A stretch of 64,000 nt of DNA, taken from assembly GCF_001866005.1 (NCBI RefSeq), contig NZ_MLQR01000001.1:579978-643977 (forward strand). The letters are read 5' to 3'. The notes below the pieces were generated by a model. It ran no database searches and had not been told where the DNA came from. It saw only the letters and a program-made list of their open reading frames with translations. This document shows, in pieces, positions 31,364 to 41,166 of the stretch (position 1 is the stretch's first letter; every line of letters starts with the position of its first letter). The position numbers and the translations under genes were made by a program. This DNA comes from Anaerobacillus alkalilacustris (GTDB lineage Bacteria; Bacillota; Bacilli; Bacillales; Anaerobacillaceae).

Positions 31364-32233
31364 TTGGCGAGTTCAATAAAATTTAATCCCAAGAAGTTTC
31401 ATAGGGATCAGTTGAAATTTCATTTCTTTTTAACATTTTTATCGATTTTTATGGCGCTTCCGATCATTTTTATTTTTAACCATGCTTTTAAACCGTTTAC
31501 CGAGTTATTTGCCTATCCGCCGACATTTTTTGTTAAAGCACCGACATTAGAAAATTTTCGGTTACTCGCAAATTTTTCTGCTGAATCAGGTATGCCTTTA
31601 ACTAGGTATGTGTTTAACAGTTTATACGTGACGACTATGGTTATCATACTGACCATGTTAGTCAGCTCCTTAGCTGCATTTGCTTTATCAAAATTAGATT
31701 TCAAAGGAAAAGAAACCTTTAATAAAATTAATACGTTAGCGTTAATGTTTGTACCAATTGCAGTAGCGATTCCGCGATTTATCATCATTGTGAATATGGG
31801 GATTTTCAATACGTATTGGGCACATATTATCCCGTTACTCGCAATGCCGATAGGGATATTTTTGTTGAAGCAATTTATGGATCAAATTCCTAATGACGTC
31901 ATTGAGGCGGCAAAAATCGATGGAGCGAGTAACTTGCGAATATACTGGAGCATCATGCTGCCTTTAGTGAAGCCTGCTCTTGTAACAGTTGCTATTTTAA
32001 CCTTCCAGGCAAGCTGGGCAAATGTGGAAAGTTCCACCATATTTATGGATCAAGAATCGATCCGAACGCTTCCGTTTTATTTAGACACTTTAATCTCACA
32101 GTCTGGTAATATCGTGGCAGGTGCTGGGTTGGCGGCCGTGGCTGGATTGATTATGTTTGTTCCAAATCTAATTTTATTTATCATTTTACAAAATAAAGTC
32201 ATGAATTCTATGGCTCATACGGGGATTAAATAA
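31364..32233 (+). CDS. Sugar ABC transporter permease (MalG type), pair 1
   Basis: About 289 residues, six helices, EAA loop IEAAKIDGASNLRIYWSIMLPLVKP. I prefer TTG 31364, about 6 bp after GAGTGGTGA; GTG 31352 or 31355 in the same frame would add four or three residues. Its stop overlaps the start of the next gene (TAATG). Confidence 0.9.
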   Translation: MASSIKFNPKKFHRDQLKFHFFLTFLSIFMALPIIFIFNHAFKPFTELFAYPPTFFVKAPTLENFRLLANFSAESGMPLTRYVFNSLYVTTMVIILTMLVSSLAAFALSKLDFKGKETFNKINTLALMFVPIAVAIPRFIIIVNMGIFNTYWAHIIPLLAMPIGIFLLKQFMDQIPNDVIEAAKIDGASNLRIYWSIMLPLVKPALVTVAILTFQASWANVESSTIFMDQESIRTLPFYLDTLISQSGNIVAGAGLAAVAGLIMFVPNLILFIILQNKVMNSMAHTGIK

Positions 32234-34257
32234 TGATGAGGAAATATGGGAAAATGATATTTTTCATTGTAATGATCTTTCAGCTTCTAAACCCTCATTC
32301 AACAGTAATGGCTGAAGTTCCGTATTATACGTACACCAGTGACAGTCAAGGAATGATTAGTAAGACTCAGACTGCCTATACGCCAACCAAGCAAATCAGT
32401 ACCATAAATGGTGAAAAATTAGAAACACCAGAGCATGTATTTGTCGACGATGAGGATTTTGTTTATATCACTGATAGTGCTCGTAACAAGGTTTATATTT
32501 TAGATAACAACTATCGATTTTATAAAGAACTAATCAGTGACAAGTTTAGTGAAATTAGAAGTACTTTTGTGACGGAAGAGTATATCTATGTCGTAGATAG
32601 TTCCGCTAGTAAAATTTATATTTTTGAGAAATCGACTCATGAATATGTGAGAGAAATAGGTAAGCCTGAATCTCCTGTTTTTAACGAAGGTTATTCGTTT
32701 AGTCCGACGCATATCGCAGTTGATGTAAGGGGGAATATTTATGTAAGAAGCAGTGGTTCAGTTAACGGATTGATCATGTTAAACCGAGATGGTGATTTTA
32801 TCACGTTCTTTGGTGCTAATCCTTTGAAAGTACCGCTACTAGACCAAATTAGGTCTTTCCTTTTAACCGAAGCACAACAAAGGAAGATCGAGCGGGTTTT
32901 CCCAGATGTTCCTAGTAATCTTGCTATTGATGAAAGAGGCTTTATTTATACAGTTACTTCATCGATTGAGACGAACCCAATCAAAAAATTTAATGTCTCA
33001 GGTACGAACTTTTTTTCAGATGATTTAGTAGCTACTTTCAATATGGAAAGCGTTTGGATTGGAAAGTATAACAATGTATATTCTGTTTCATCAGAAGGCT
33101 GGATCTTCGAGTATGATTCTGAAGGGAATCTACTATTCTTATTTGGTGGTAATGATGTCAACTCAAGTAGATTTGGTCTTTTGCAACGACCGGTAAGCAT
33201 TGCTTCAAAATCATCAGATGAGCTTCTTGTGATTGACCAAGGTGCGAAGATCCTCCAAACGTATGAGACAACGCAATTTGCAGATGCCGTTCACCATGCT
33301 ATGTCCGCTTATCAAGCAGGGGAATATACCGAAAGTAAAGAGTTATGGGAATATACGATGAAATATAATTCAATATTCGACCATGCACACATTGGATTAG
33401 GGTATGCTTACCTTCGTGAAGGTGTACCAGAAAGAGCATATGAAGAGTTTTATGCAGCTAAATATACTGAAGGAATTTCAGAAGCTTTTTGGGAAATGCG
33501 ACAAGCATGGTTGGAAAATAATTTGAATATCGTATTTATGTTGCTAATGACGATCCTGATTGCATGGTATACTCATAAGTTCTTAAATCGAAAGTATCAC
33601 TATGGAGTACTTGTCTCCCAAAAGGTCGGTGTCATCCGTCGAGTAAAAGTGATCGATGATCTGCTATATATGTTTTCCTTTTTGAGGGGGCCGTTAAATG
33701 GCATCTATGAAATTCAAGAAAAAAACAGAGTAGCCAAAAAATCATCAACAGTGATTTATCTATTAATGGCGATTACGTTTATTCTTCATCATATGTATAC
33801 CAATGTCATTTTTGTACCTAAAAATGGATACATCTTGTATGAATTATCCATCATGATCTTTCTTTTCATCTTATGGTTAGTATCGAACTATTTAATTTGT
33901 TCCATTAATGATGGAGAAGGTACTTTTACCCATGTGTATAATGGTACAGCGTATGCAATCAGCCCGATTTTGATCATCATGCCAGCAGTCATTTTATTTA
34001 GTAATGGCTTAACGTTAGAACAGTCGGTCTTTTATTATCTTCCGATTCAAGCCATGTTCCTATGGGTCGTATTCTTAACGTTTTTTATGATCAAAGATAT
34101 GCATAATTATGATGTCGGAGAAACGATTGGTGTCATTTCAAAAAGTATCTTTACGATGTTGATTATAGGCTTATTTATATTTGTTTTATATTCATTAGGA
34201 AACCAAATGATTCATTTCCTAATTGATGTTGTAGCGGAGGTGAGTAAACGGTGGTAG
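32233..34257 (+). CDS. NHL beta-propeller / TPR / YIP1-like membrane protein
   Basis: 674 residues. A signal peptide (MIFFIVMIFQLLNPHSTVMA) precedes NHL-type propeller repeats (EHVFVDDEDFVYITDSARNKVYIL; NLAIDERGFIYTV) to about 350. A TPR-like pair (AYQAGEYTESKELWEYTMKY, AHIGLGYAYLREG) runs to about 410. A helix (NIVFMLLMTILIAWY) and a five-helix YIP1-type membrane domain end the protein. Propeller and TPR should lie outside. It sits inside an ABC importer locus with 1- to 7-bp overlaps on both sides, so it is probably an accessory subunit or glycan-handling platform. No enzyme motif is evident. Confidence 0.8.
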   Translation: MMRKYGKMIFFIVMIFQLLNPHSTVMAEVPYYTYTSDSQGMISKTQTAYTPTKQISTINGEKLETPEHVFVDDEDFVYITDSARNKVYILDNNYRFYKELISDKFSEIRSTFVTEEYIYVVDSSASKIYIFEKSTHEYVREIGKPESPVFNEGYSFSPTHIAVDVRGNIYVRSSGSVNGLIMLNRDGDFITFFGANPLKVPLLDQIRSFLLTEAQQRKIERVFPDVPSNLAIDERGFIYTVTSSIETNPIKKFNVSGTNFFSDDLVATFNMESVWIGKYNNVYSVSSEGWIFEYDSEGNLLFLFGGNDVNSSRFGLLQRPVSIASKSSDELLVIDQGAKILQTYETTQFADAVHHAMSAYQAGEYTESKELWEYTMKYNSIFDHAHIGLGYAYLREGVPERAYEEFYAAKYTEGISEAFWEMRQAWLENNLNIVFMLLMTILIAWYTHKFLNRKYHYGVLVSQKVGVIRRVKVIDDLLYMFSFLRGPLNGIYEIQEKNRVAKKSSTVIYLLMAITFILHHMYTNVIFVPKNGYILYELSIMIFLFILWLVSNYLICSINDGEGTFTHVYNGTAYAISPILIIMPAVILFSNGLTLEQSVFYYLPIQAMFLWVVFLTFFMIKDMHNYDVGETIGVISKSIFTMLIIGLFIFVLYSLGNQMIHFLIDVVAEVSKRW

Positions 34258-36515
34258 ATAAATACTGGAAATACGGAGTCGCACTCCTTGTTGTAGCAAT
34301 ACTCGGGGCGAGCTTCTTCATCAACACCATAAATGTGCCATATGGGATTGCGGTGGCACAGGATAATTTCAGAAGTGTGACAGTCAATGATCAAATGGGA
34401 ATATGTACGAACCCTCTGATAGAAACGAATATTCCTGAACGATTTAAAAAATTGGCAGAAAATGAACAGTTAGAGCTTTATCTGGAAGAAGAAACGTTGG
34501 CCATTGCTGTTAGAGACAAATGTAATGGTTATACATGGTTCTCGTATGATGTGCATCGCGACCTAGAAGCAGAAGGGTACAGTCAAGAAATGATCAGATT
34601 TATGAAATCAGGTATATCCTTAATAACCTATGATCGTTTCACACCTGGTAGAAGAACGGTAATGGATTCAAAAGTAGAAAAGACTTATGAAATGTTAGAG
34701 GATGGGTTTAGGGTAGCTGTTGATTTTACAGAACAACAAATAAAATTCGATGCCATCGTTACACTGCAAGGTGGAGATTTACTGTTTAATATACCACAAG
34801 AAAGTGTAGTAGAATATAACCCTGATTTATGGCGACCAGGAAATAATAATATCTCAATGAACGACCTGATTATCTATCCGTTTTTTGGTAGCGCCACTCA
34901 TAAAGAAGACGGGTATATTGTAATTCCAGACGGATCTGGAGCGATTATTAACCTAAAGGAAACACCTACGTTTACAACAGGATATTCCGCGTCAGTTTAT
35001 GGAAGAGACATGGGGTATGAAAATAACCCAAGGTCAAGTCGAAATCGTTTTACGGTCAAGCCTTTAGAAAGAGTATCTTTGCCCATTTTCGGTATTATTC
35101 ATGAGGTCGATCAAGCAGGGTTATTAGTAATTTCGGAAAGTGGAAGCAGTTATGCCACGTATAATTACCGATCAAGAGATACAAATACCGATTATTATCA
35201 ATCGTATTTTACGTATAACTATCGTACGGCTTATGCTCAATTTCAAAGTAGAGTTAATGAAGATCAATACGTGCTCGGTTTTCAGCCAAAACCGAATCAG
35301 TTTGATTTAGTGCAAAGATATGTGTTTTTAAATGGTGAGCAAGCGAACTATGTAGGAGTCGCTAAAAATTATCGAGATCTTCTTGAGAAGAAAGACGCAT
35401 TAACGCAGAGAAACACTCTGGATTTCGAGAACATTCCGATGAAAATTGATTTTATTAATAATGAAGTGACCATGGGTACACTTGGAATGGAGAATGTTTC
35501 AGCAACCACATACCGTCAAGCTAAAGAGGTGACGAAATCCTTATTGGAGAAGGGCTATAACCATTTAAATGTCAGCTTTAAAACCTTTATTCAAAAAGAC
35601 CGTACGTATAAATTTGATGTACTTAGAAATCTCGGTGGGAAGAATGAATTTGAAGAAACGTTACAGTTTTTCGCTGATAATGATATTGCCTTCCAATATT
35701 ATGTTGATTACGCACAGTCCTATTTTGATAAAACCAAATACACAGCGAACAAAATGAACAGACAAGATTTTAGCGTGTGGAATCACAATCTTAATGTCAT
35801 TAATTTCATGAACAATCCGAAATTTTTCACTTCATTAGCTGAAAAAGATATGAAAAATTACCAAAAACATCAAATTGGTCATTTGGCATTAGAAAGTTTA
35901 TCTGGCAGTTTATTTACTCATTATGACAAAGGTACGATTGGAAGCAGTGTTGAGGGAATGGAGTACACAAAGAATTTACTGCAATATTTCCATGATCATG
36001 GAATTCGTACGAGTATGTATACACCAGATGCTTACTTGTTTTCCTTGATTGATGATTACTTTGATACTCCAATCACTTCCTCGGAGCTGCAGTTTGTCGA
36101 TGCAACGATACCATTAGTTTCATTAGTTCTAAGTGGATATAAGGATATGTATTCCCCTTATATGAATTTCTCATCAAATGACCAGGAATCGATATTAAAG
36201 TTAATCGAGTTTGGTGTTTATCCATCATTTGTACTAACTGGAGAATCCGCCTACAACTTAAAGAGAACGGCATCGAATAACATCTACGTCTCCGAAATGG
36301 AATATTTGGAGGGCCGAATTGATGATTTCTATCAAAACATCAATGAATCACTAAGTGAAGTAATCGGCTATGAAATGATCAACCATAGGATTGTTGATCA
36401 TGGAATCGTGATCGTCACATATAGCAATGGGAAGGAAATCATGATTAATTATAATGATACCGACTATTTCTATGAAGATGTGCAAATTAAATCAAAAGGG
36501 TTTGTGATATTATGA
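34251..36515 (+). CDS. DUF5696-type, glycosidase-like membrane-anchored protein
   Basis: 754 residues. N-terminal helix (YGVALLVVAILGASFFI), then a large beta-sandwich (about 60-380; DGYIVIPDGSGAIINL). A segment typical of retaining-glycosidase linkers follows (YVGVAKNYRDLLE), then a TIM-barrel-like part (KSLLEKGYNHLNVSFKTF; NDIAFQYYVDYAQSY; HGIRTSMYTPDAY), and a C-terminal beta domain (GIVIVTYSNGKEIMINYNDTDY). The order resembles GH101/GH129-type enzymes; catalytic residues cannot be assigned. From memory, the DUF5696 family co-occurs with such importers. GGAGGTGAG supports GTG 34251; it overlaps both neighbours. It may trim or recognise the imported glycan at the surface. Confidence 0.75.
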   Translation: MVDKYWKYGVALLVVAILGASFFINTINVPYGIAVAQDNFRSVTVNDQMGICTNPLIETNIPERFKKLAENEQLELYLEEETLAIAVRDKCNGYTWFSYDVHRDLEAEGYSQEMIRFMKSGISLITYDRFTPGRRTVMDSKVEKTYEMLEDGFRVAVDFTEQQIKFDAIVTLQGGDLLFNIPQESVVEYNPDLWRPGNNNISMNDLIIYPFFGSATHKEDGYIVIPDGSGAIINLKETPTFTTGYSASVYGRDMGYENNPRSSRNRFTVKPLERVSLPIFGIIHEVDQAGLLVISESGSSYATYNYRSRDTNTDYYQSYFTYNYRTAYAQFQSRVNEDQYVLGFQPKPNQFDLVQRYVFLNGEQANYVGVAKNYRDLLEKKDALTQRNTLDFENIPMKIDFINNEVTMGTLGMENVSATTYRQAKEVTKSLLEKGYNHLNVSFKTFIQKDRTYKFDVLRNLGGKNEFEETLQFFADNDIAFQYYVDYAQSYFDKTKYTANKMNRQDFSVWNHNLNVINFMNNPKFFTSLAEKDMKNYQKHQIGHLALESLSGSLFTHYDKGTIGSSVEGMEYTKNLLQYFHDHGIRTSMYTPDAYLFSLIDDYFDTPITSSELQFVDATIPLVSLVLSGYKDMYSPYMNFSSNDQESILKLIEFGVYPSFVLTGESAYNLKRTASNNIYVSEMEYLEGRIDDFYQNINESLSEVIGYEMINHRIVDHGIVIVTYSNGKEIMINYNDTDYFYEDVQIKSKGFVIL

Positions 36516-37372
36516 CACTGAGTATGAAGCAGAAAAAAGCTTTAACTGGCATTCTCTTTATTAGCCCGTGGATTATCGGCTTTTTAGTTTTGGTTGTCTA
36601 TCCGTTGTATAGAACGATTTACATGAGCTTTCATAATGTATCTTTTGGAAGCAGATCAGGATGGAGATATAATTGGGTTGGTTTTGAAAACTTTCAAAGA
36701 ATTTTGTTTGAAGATATTGATTTCGTTGTCGCAGCCCAAAACTTTTTTATCACCACATTGTTATACGTACCGGTGATTATTGCTCTATCTGTCATCATTG
36801 CCGTATTGCTGAATCAAAAAATTAAAGGAAAGTCGTTTTTCCGTTTGTTGTTTTTCTTACCGATTATCATTATGAGTGGTGAATTGATGGAGAATATGAG
36901 TAGTTATGGCGGGATGGCCGTTAGTGCAAATCGGGTTCTACTAGATGTAATCTATACGATCATTCCTAGAGAAGAGGTTGTTTTGTGGATTGTATCACTA
37001 TTTGAACTGATTGTTCAGTTAATGTGGTATAGTGCAGTTCCGATTCTCATTTTCCTTGCCGCACTTCAAAAGGTGGGTAAGGATATGTATGAGGCTGCGT
37101 CAATTGATGGAGCTTCGGTATGGACTTCTTTTTGGAAAATTACATTGCCTACCATTTATCCATTAGTGAGTGTTTGTGTCATTTTTGTCGTTGTTTTCCT
37201 AGCAAATTTTGAAATGAATCCAATTATCAGTATTATTATGGAGTCCACTTATGATGGCTCTAGGCGTGAAGGATATGCTTCAGCATTATCTATTCTATAT
37301 ACACTCGTACAAATTGTGCTGATTTCCTTATTGTATTTTATGACTCGTAGTAGAAAGACAAGTCTGAGGTGA
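36512..37372 (+). CDS. Sugar ABC transporter permease (MalF/UgpA type), pair 2
   Basis: 286 residues, six helices, EAA loop MYEAASIDGASVWTSFWKITLPTIYP. A 4-bp ATGA overlap couples it to the DUF5696 gene. With the next gene it makes a second channel within the same operon. Confidence 0.9.
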   Translation: MTLSMKQKKALTGILFISPWIIGFLVLVVYPLYRTIYMSFHNVSFGSRSGWRYNWVGFENFQRILFEDIDFVVAAQNFFITTLLYVPVIIALSVIIAVLLNQKIKGKSFFRLLFFLPIIIMSGELMENMSSYGGMAVSANRVLLDVIYTIIPREEVVLWIVSLFELIVQLMWYSAVPILIFLAALQKVGKDMYEAASIDGASVWTSFWKITLPTIYPLVSVCVIFVVVFLANFEMNPIISIIMESTYDGSRREGYASALSILYTLVQIVLISLLYFMTRSRKTSLR

Positions 37373-37378
37373 GAATAA

Positions 37379-38365
37379 ATGTATAGTAACTTACAAGAAT
37401 CATATAATCGTTTCACGTCCCAAGTGAATATAAACAAACAAAAAATAAATAAGATTTTCTTCGGTTCACAAATGAACGATGGATGGTTACACAAATTATC
37501 CACCTATACGATTTTAATCATTTTCGGCTTTGTTTTTCTCTATCCATTACTTTATATGTTGTCAGTAAGCTTCATGTCGAACTTAGATTTGGCTGATAGT
37601 ACAGTTGAATGGATTCCAACTAGCTTTTATACCTTTAATTATGAATTGACATGGCGAGCATTGAAGCTGCCAAATGCTTTTGTGAGTACCGCATTATTGG
37701 CTGGTATTTCAACATTATGTGTGATCATTTCGTCAGCGTTAATCGGCTATGGGTTAGCTAGGTTTGATTTCAGAGGAAAAAAGATGGTTTTCCTATTGTT
37801 GTTATTTACTTACATCGTTCCGAAAACATTATTTTTTATTCCGAGATATCAAATTTTTACCGAATTAAATTTAAAGGGGAATATCGGAGCATTGGCAATG
37901 CCAGCTTTAACTGGTCAAGGAGAACAAGCGGCTCTGTTTATTCTCATATTCTATCAATTCTTTAAAATGATTCCAAAGTCGATGGAGGAAGCAGCCTTCC
38001 TTGATGGAGCAGGTGCATTACGGACGTTTTGGACGATCGCTCTTCCGATGGTTCGGCCGGCTTTTATCATTGTTGGTGTTTACGCATTTGCTCTATATTG
38101 GAACGAAACATTATTAACTTCGTTTTATTTAGAGGGCAAAATTCAGACCGTTCCAATGCTGCTAAGCTCATTACAGCTACAATTTGAGCAAGTGGCCCAC
38201 ACGAGTGGAGCAGGTGATCCTGGTGTTAATCCGAACTTAAGTTATACCGAAGCAATCGCCTTTGCTGGAACGATTCTTTCGATTATACCACTAGCGATTT
38301 TCTATCTCATTGTCCAAAGGTGGTTTGTGGAAAGTATCGATAAATCAGGTATTACCGGTGAATAA
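37379..38365 (+). CDS. Sugar ABC transporter permease (MalG type), pair 2
   Basis: 328 residues with a long polar N-terminal tail (about 40 residues), six helices, and EAA loop MEEAAFLDGAGALRTFWTIALPMVRP. GAGGTGAG precedes ATG 37379. Last gene of the transport locus, followed by a hairpin. Confidence 0.9.
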   Translation: MYSNLQESYNRFTSQVNINKQKINKIFFGSQMNDGWLHKLSTYTILIIFGFVFLYPLLYMLSVSFMSNLDLADSTVEWIPTSFYTFNYELTWRALKLPNAFVSTALLAGISTLCVIISSALIGYGLARFDFRGKKMVFLLLLFTYIVPKTLFFIPRYQIFTELNLKGNIGALAMPALTGQGEQAALFILIFYQFFKMIPKSMEEAAFLDGAGALRTFWTIALPMVRPAFIIVGVYAFALYWNETLLTSFYLEGKIQTVPMLLSSLQLQFEQVAHTSGAGDPGVNPNLSYTEAIAFAGTILSIIPLAIFYLIVQRWFVESIDKSGITGE

Positions 38366-38379
38366 TATTTTGATATTCA

Positions 38380-38415
38380 AAACAGGCTATGCTGTAAAAT
38401 CATAGCCTGTTTCCT
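38380..38415 (+). terminator. Terminator after the transport locus
   Basis: AAACAGGCTATG (38380-38391) pairs perfectly with CATAGCCTGTTT (38401-38412); the T tail is weak. Confidence 0.7.
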
Positions 38416-38449
38416 TAAACGAAATAAAAAAATCGAATGGAGTTGTAGT

Positions 38450-38644
38450 ATGCGGATGAACGCTTTTACTATTTTTGTCGTTGTTATCCTAGTAGCCAGT
38501 ATTATCCTAGTTGTGAATATGATAAAAGGTAAGGAGCAAACGGTCAACACATCGTTAAATGAACAAGCTTCAACTAGGGTGATGCAGGTGAATTGTTGTC
38601 GGATTCCAAAATTCGAGTTCGAGTATCTGATGCTAGTATTTTAA
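38450..38644 (+). pseudogene. Signal-anchor segment of pullulanase, out of frame with the enzyme
   Basis: ATG 38450 (ribosome site TGGAGTTG) starts MRMNAFTIFVVVILVASIILVVNM, a secretion or anchor helix, then KEQTVNTSLNEQASTRVMQVN. One base is missing at about 38590: with one G restored, the frame continues VELLSDSKIRVRVSDA, the pullulanase body. Without it, translation ends at 38644. Confidence 0.65.
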
Positions 38645-40884
38645 GTGAAGCAGGATGGGCAAAGGAATTGAACGTTTTAGATAAAAACGGTAATCAATTA
38701 GAAATTGACAGTGTTACAATTTTAGATAGTGAACGAATGGATATTAATGGTAATTTTGACTCGATGCATTCTCCTTTTACTGTCACTTACGGGGAGAATA
38801 CACTTCGTCTAAGTACTGTTATCGACTGGAGATTAATTGATGAAATGTATGCATACGATGGAGAATTAGGTGCCATGTTACATGAAGATGGAACCGCAAC
38901 GTTAAAGTTATGGTCACCATTGGCTGAATATGTGTCAGTCATTTTGTATGACAAGGATGATCAATTTGTCGTAATAAAAGATGAAATTGAAATGACAAAA
39001 GGTGATCGTGGTGTTTGGCAGGTAACACTTAATGAAGAGAATACAGAAATAAGTAATGTTAGAGGTTATTTCTATCATTATAAAATTGATCATGGCGGTG
39101 TGAAAAAAATAGCATTAGATCCATATGCAAAGTCTATGGCTGCATGGAATAGCAATGGTCAGTATTCAATAGGGAAAGCGGCGATTGTTGATCCTTCAAC
39201 AATTGGACCTAAGTTAGATTTTGCAGAAATCGAAGGATTCGAGAAGAGAGAGGATGCTATTATTTACGAAGTTCATGTCAGAGATTTCACATCAGACCCA
39301 AGCATTGAAAATGAGCTTAGTGCCCAGTTTGGAACATTTGCAGCCTTCATAGAAAAACTAGATTATATTCAAGATTTAGGTGTAACTCACATTCAACTAT
39401 TACCAATCATGAGTTACTTTAATGCAGATGAGTGGGGAAATTCCGTAAGAATGTTAGATTATGCATCAACGGGAACGAATTATAATTGGGGCTATGATCC
39501 GCATAGTTATTTTTCTCTTTCTGGAATGTATTCGGAAAATCTGAATGATCCAGAGTTAAGAATTTACGAATTTAAAAAATTGGTTGATGAAATTCATAGT
39601 CGTGGTATGGGAGTTATTCTTGATGTGGTTTACAATCACACTGCTAGAGTGGAAATATTTGAAGATCTTGCCCCTAATTATTACTATTTTATGGATAAAG
39701 ATGGTACAGCAAGAATAAGTTTTGGTGGTGGACGTTTAGGGACTACACATGAAATGGCACGTAGAATTTTTGTAGACTCAATCCTTTATTGGGTAGATGA
39801 GTTCAAAGTGGATGGATTCCGTTTTGATATGATGGGTGATCACGATGCTGAAAGTATTCAAATCGCCTATGACCGTGCAAAAGAGTTAAATCCGAATATC
39901 ATTATGATTGGTGAAGGCTGGAGAACCTTTGTTGGTGATGAAGGAAAAGAGTATATTACTCCAGCAGACCAAGATTGGATGCAGTATACAGAAAGTGTTG
40001 GTGTATTCTCTGATGATTTTAGAAACGAATTAAAGTCTGGCTATCCTTATGAAGGAGAATTAAGATTCATTACGAATGGAGCAAGAAAGATCGAACAAAT
40101 ATTTGATAACATCAAGGCCCAGCCGCATAATTTTGTTGCAAGCAGCCCGGGCGATGTTGTTCAATATATAGAAGCTCATGATAATTTAACATTACATGAT
40201 GTCATTGCTTTATCCATTAAGAAGGATCCTGATCTTCATCAAGAAGAGATTCATCAACGAATTAGACTTGGAAATTCATTACTGTTAACATCACAAGGAA
40301 AGGCCTTTATTCATGCAGGTCAAGAATTTGGACGTACGAAGCAGTTTAGAGCGGAGACTACAAGTGAACCTTATAAGTCAACGTTTATGGTAGATGAAGA
40401 TGGAAATCCGTTTACTTACCCTTATTTTATCCATGATTCCTACGACTCCTCAGACGCAATAAATCTATTTAATTGGGAACAAGCGGCCAATGCCGAAGTT
40501 TTCCCGGTAAACAATCTTACGAGAGAGTATACAAAAGGTCTTATTGCTTTAAGAAGATCAACAGATGCTTTTAGATTAGGAACAAAAGAATTAATCAATT
40601 CAAATGTAACTTTAATAAATGCACCAGAAATTAACACACGAGACTTAGTAATTGGCTATCGAAATGAAGCAACAGATGGTACAGCTTATTATGTTTTTGT
40701 TAATGCCGATACTGAAGAAAGAACATTAACTTTAAATAAAAATTTATTAAGTGGGACAGTGTTAGTAGACAGTGATGAAGCTGGAATAGAAGAAGTATCA
40801 GAAAGATCAGGTTTTACACTGACAGAAGATAGCATTACGATCGAACCTTTAACAACAGTTGTAATTAAGATGGATCGTGAGTAA
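38593..40884 (+). CDS. pulA: Type I pullulanase, GH13 (frameshifted from its signal anchor)
   Basis: About 763 residues that cleave alpha-1,6 branches in pullulan and amylopectin. An N-terminal beta domain, a CBM48-like module (ATLKLWSPLAEYVSVILYDKDD), the type I signature YNWGYDPHSYF, nucleophile Asp in DGFRFDMMGDHD, Glu in IGEGW and Asp in EAHDNLT are all visible. A TTG at 38593 with AGGTGA upstream could serve as an internal start, giving a cytoplasmic enzyme. The natural protein was probably exported through the 38450 segment. The frameshift may be real or a sequencing error. Confidence 0.88.
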   Translation: MLSDSKIRVRVSDASILSEAGWAKELNVLDKNGNQLEIDSVTILDSERMDINGNFDSMHSPFTVTYGENTLRLSTVIDWRLIDEMYAYDGELGAMLHEDGTATLKLWSPLAEYVSVILYDKDDQFVVIKDEIEMTKGDRGVWQVTLNEENTEISNVRGYFYHYKIDHGGVKKIALDPYAKSMAAWNSNGQYSIGKAAIVDPSTIGPKLDFAEIEGFEKREDAIIYEVHVRDFTSDPSIENELSAQFGTFAAFIEKLDYIQDLGVTHIQLLPIMSYFNADEWGNSVRMLDYASTGTNYNWGYDPHSYFSLSGMYSENLNDPELRIYEFKKLVDEIHSRGMGVILDVVYNHTARVEIFEDLAPNYYYFMDKDGTARISFGGGRLGTTHEMARRIFVDSILYWVDEFKVDGFRFDMMGDHDAESIQIAYDRAKELNPNIIMIGEGWRTFVGDEGKEYITPADQDWMQYTESVGVFSDDFRNELKSGYPYEGELRFITNGARKIEQIFDNIKAQPHNFVASSPGDVVQYIEAHDNLTLHDVIALSIKKDPDLHQEEIHQRIRLGNSLLLTSQGKAFIHAGQEFGRTKQFRAETTSEPYKSTFMVDEDGNPFTYPYFIHDSYDSSDAINLFNWEQAANAEVFPVNNLTREYTKGLIALRRSTDAFRLGTKELINSNVTLINAPEINTRDLVIGYRNEATDGTAYYVFVNADTEERTLTLNKNLLSGTVLVDSDEAGIEEVSERSGFTLTEDSITIEPLTTVVIKMDRE

Positions 40885-41048
40885 GGGAAAGAGAATTTCA
40901 AAAACAATCAATTTACAATAGCTTAAAGAAAAAAGTTTAATAAGGTTTATAATAATGAGCAGCTTTTTGTTACCTGCTATTTATTAAAATTATAGGAAAG
41001 ATAGGTGCTGTATTACAATACTTTTGATTAATTGAAAAATGATGATAA

Positions 41049-41104
41049 AAGACACTTCTTTCTTGATAGAAAAGGTTTAATGAATATGATTTATGTATGA
41101 TAAT
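41049..41104 (+). promoter_or_regulatory. Class I promoter of paralog 5
   Basis: AAGACACT (41049-41056), -35 TTTAAT (41076-41081; 27 bp from box start), 17 bp, -10 GATAAT (41099-41104). This places paralog 5 in the same predicted regulon as the kinases and neopullulanase. Confidence 0.7.
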
Positions 41105-41166
41105 AGTCTTAATCTATGAACATGAGATGTAATTTCTTGTTAATAAATATAAAAGGTGAGGCTAGG

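Noticed and set aside
38570..38610. Programmed ribosomal frameshift in the pullulanase gene
   Set aside because: There is no slippery heptamer and no downstream pseudoknot at the junction; a deletion or sequencing error is simpler.
38450..38644. Independent 64-residue membrane protein
   Set aside because: Only the first 47 codons look like protein; they join the pullulanase frame once one base is restored, so it is treated as the enzyme's severed N-terminus.
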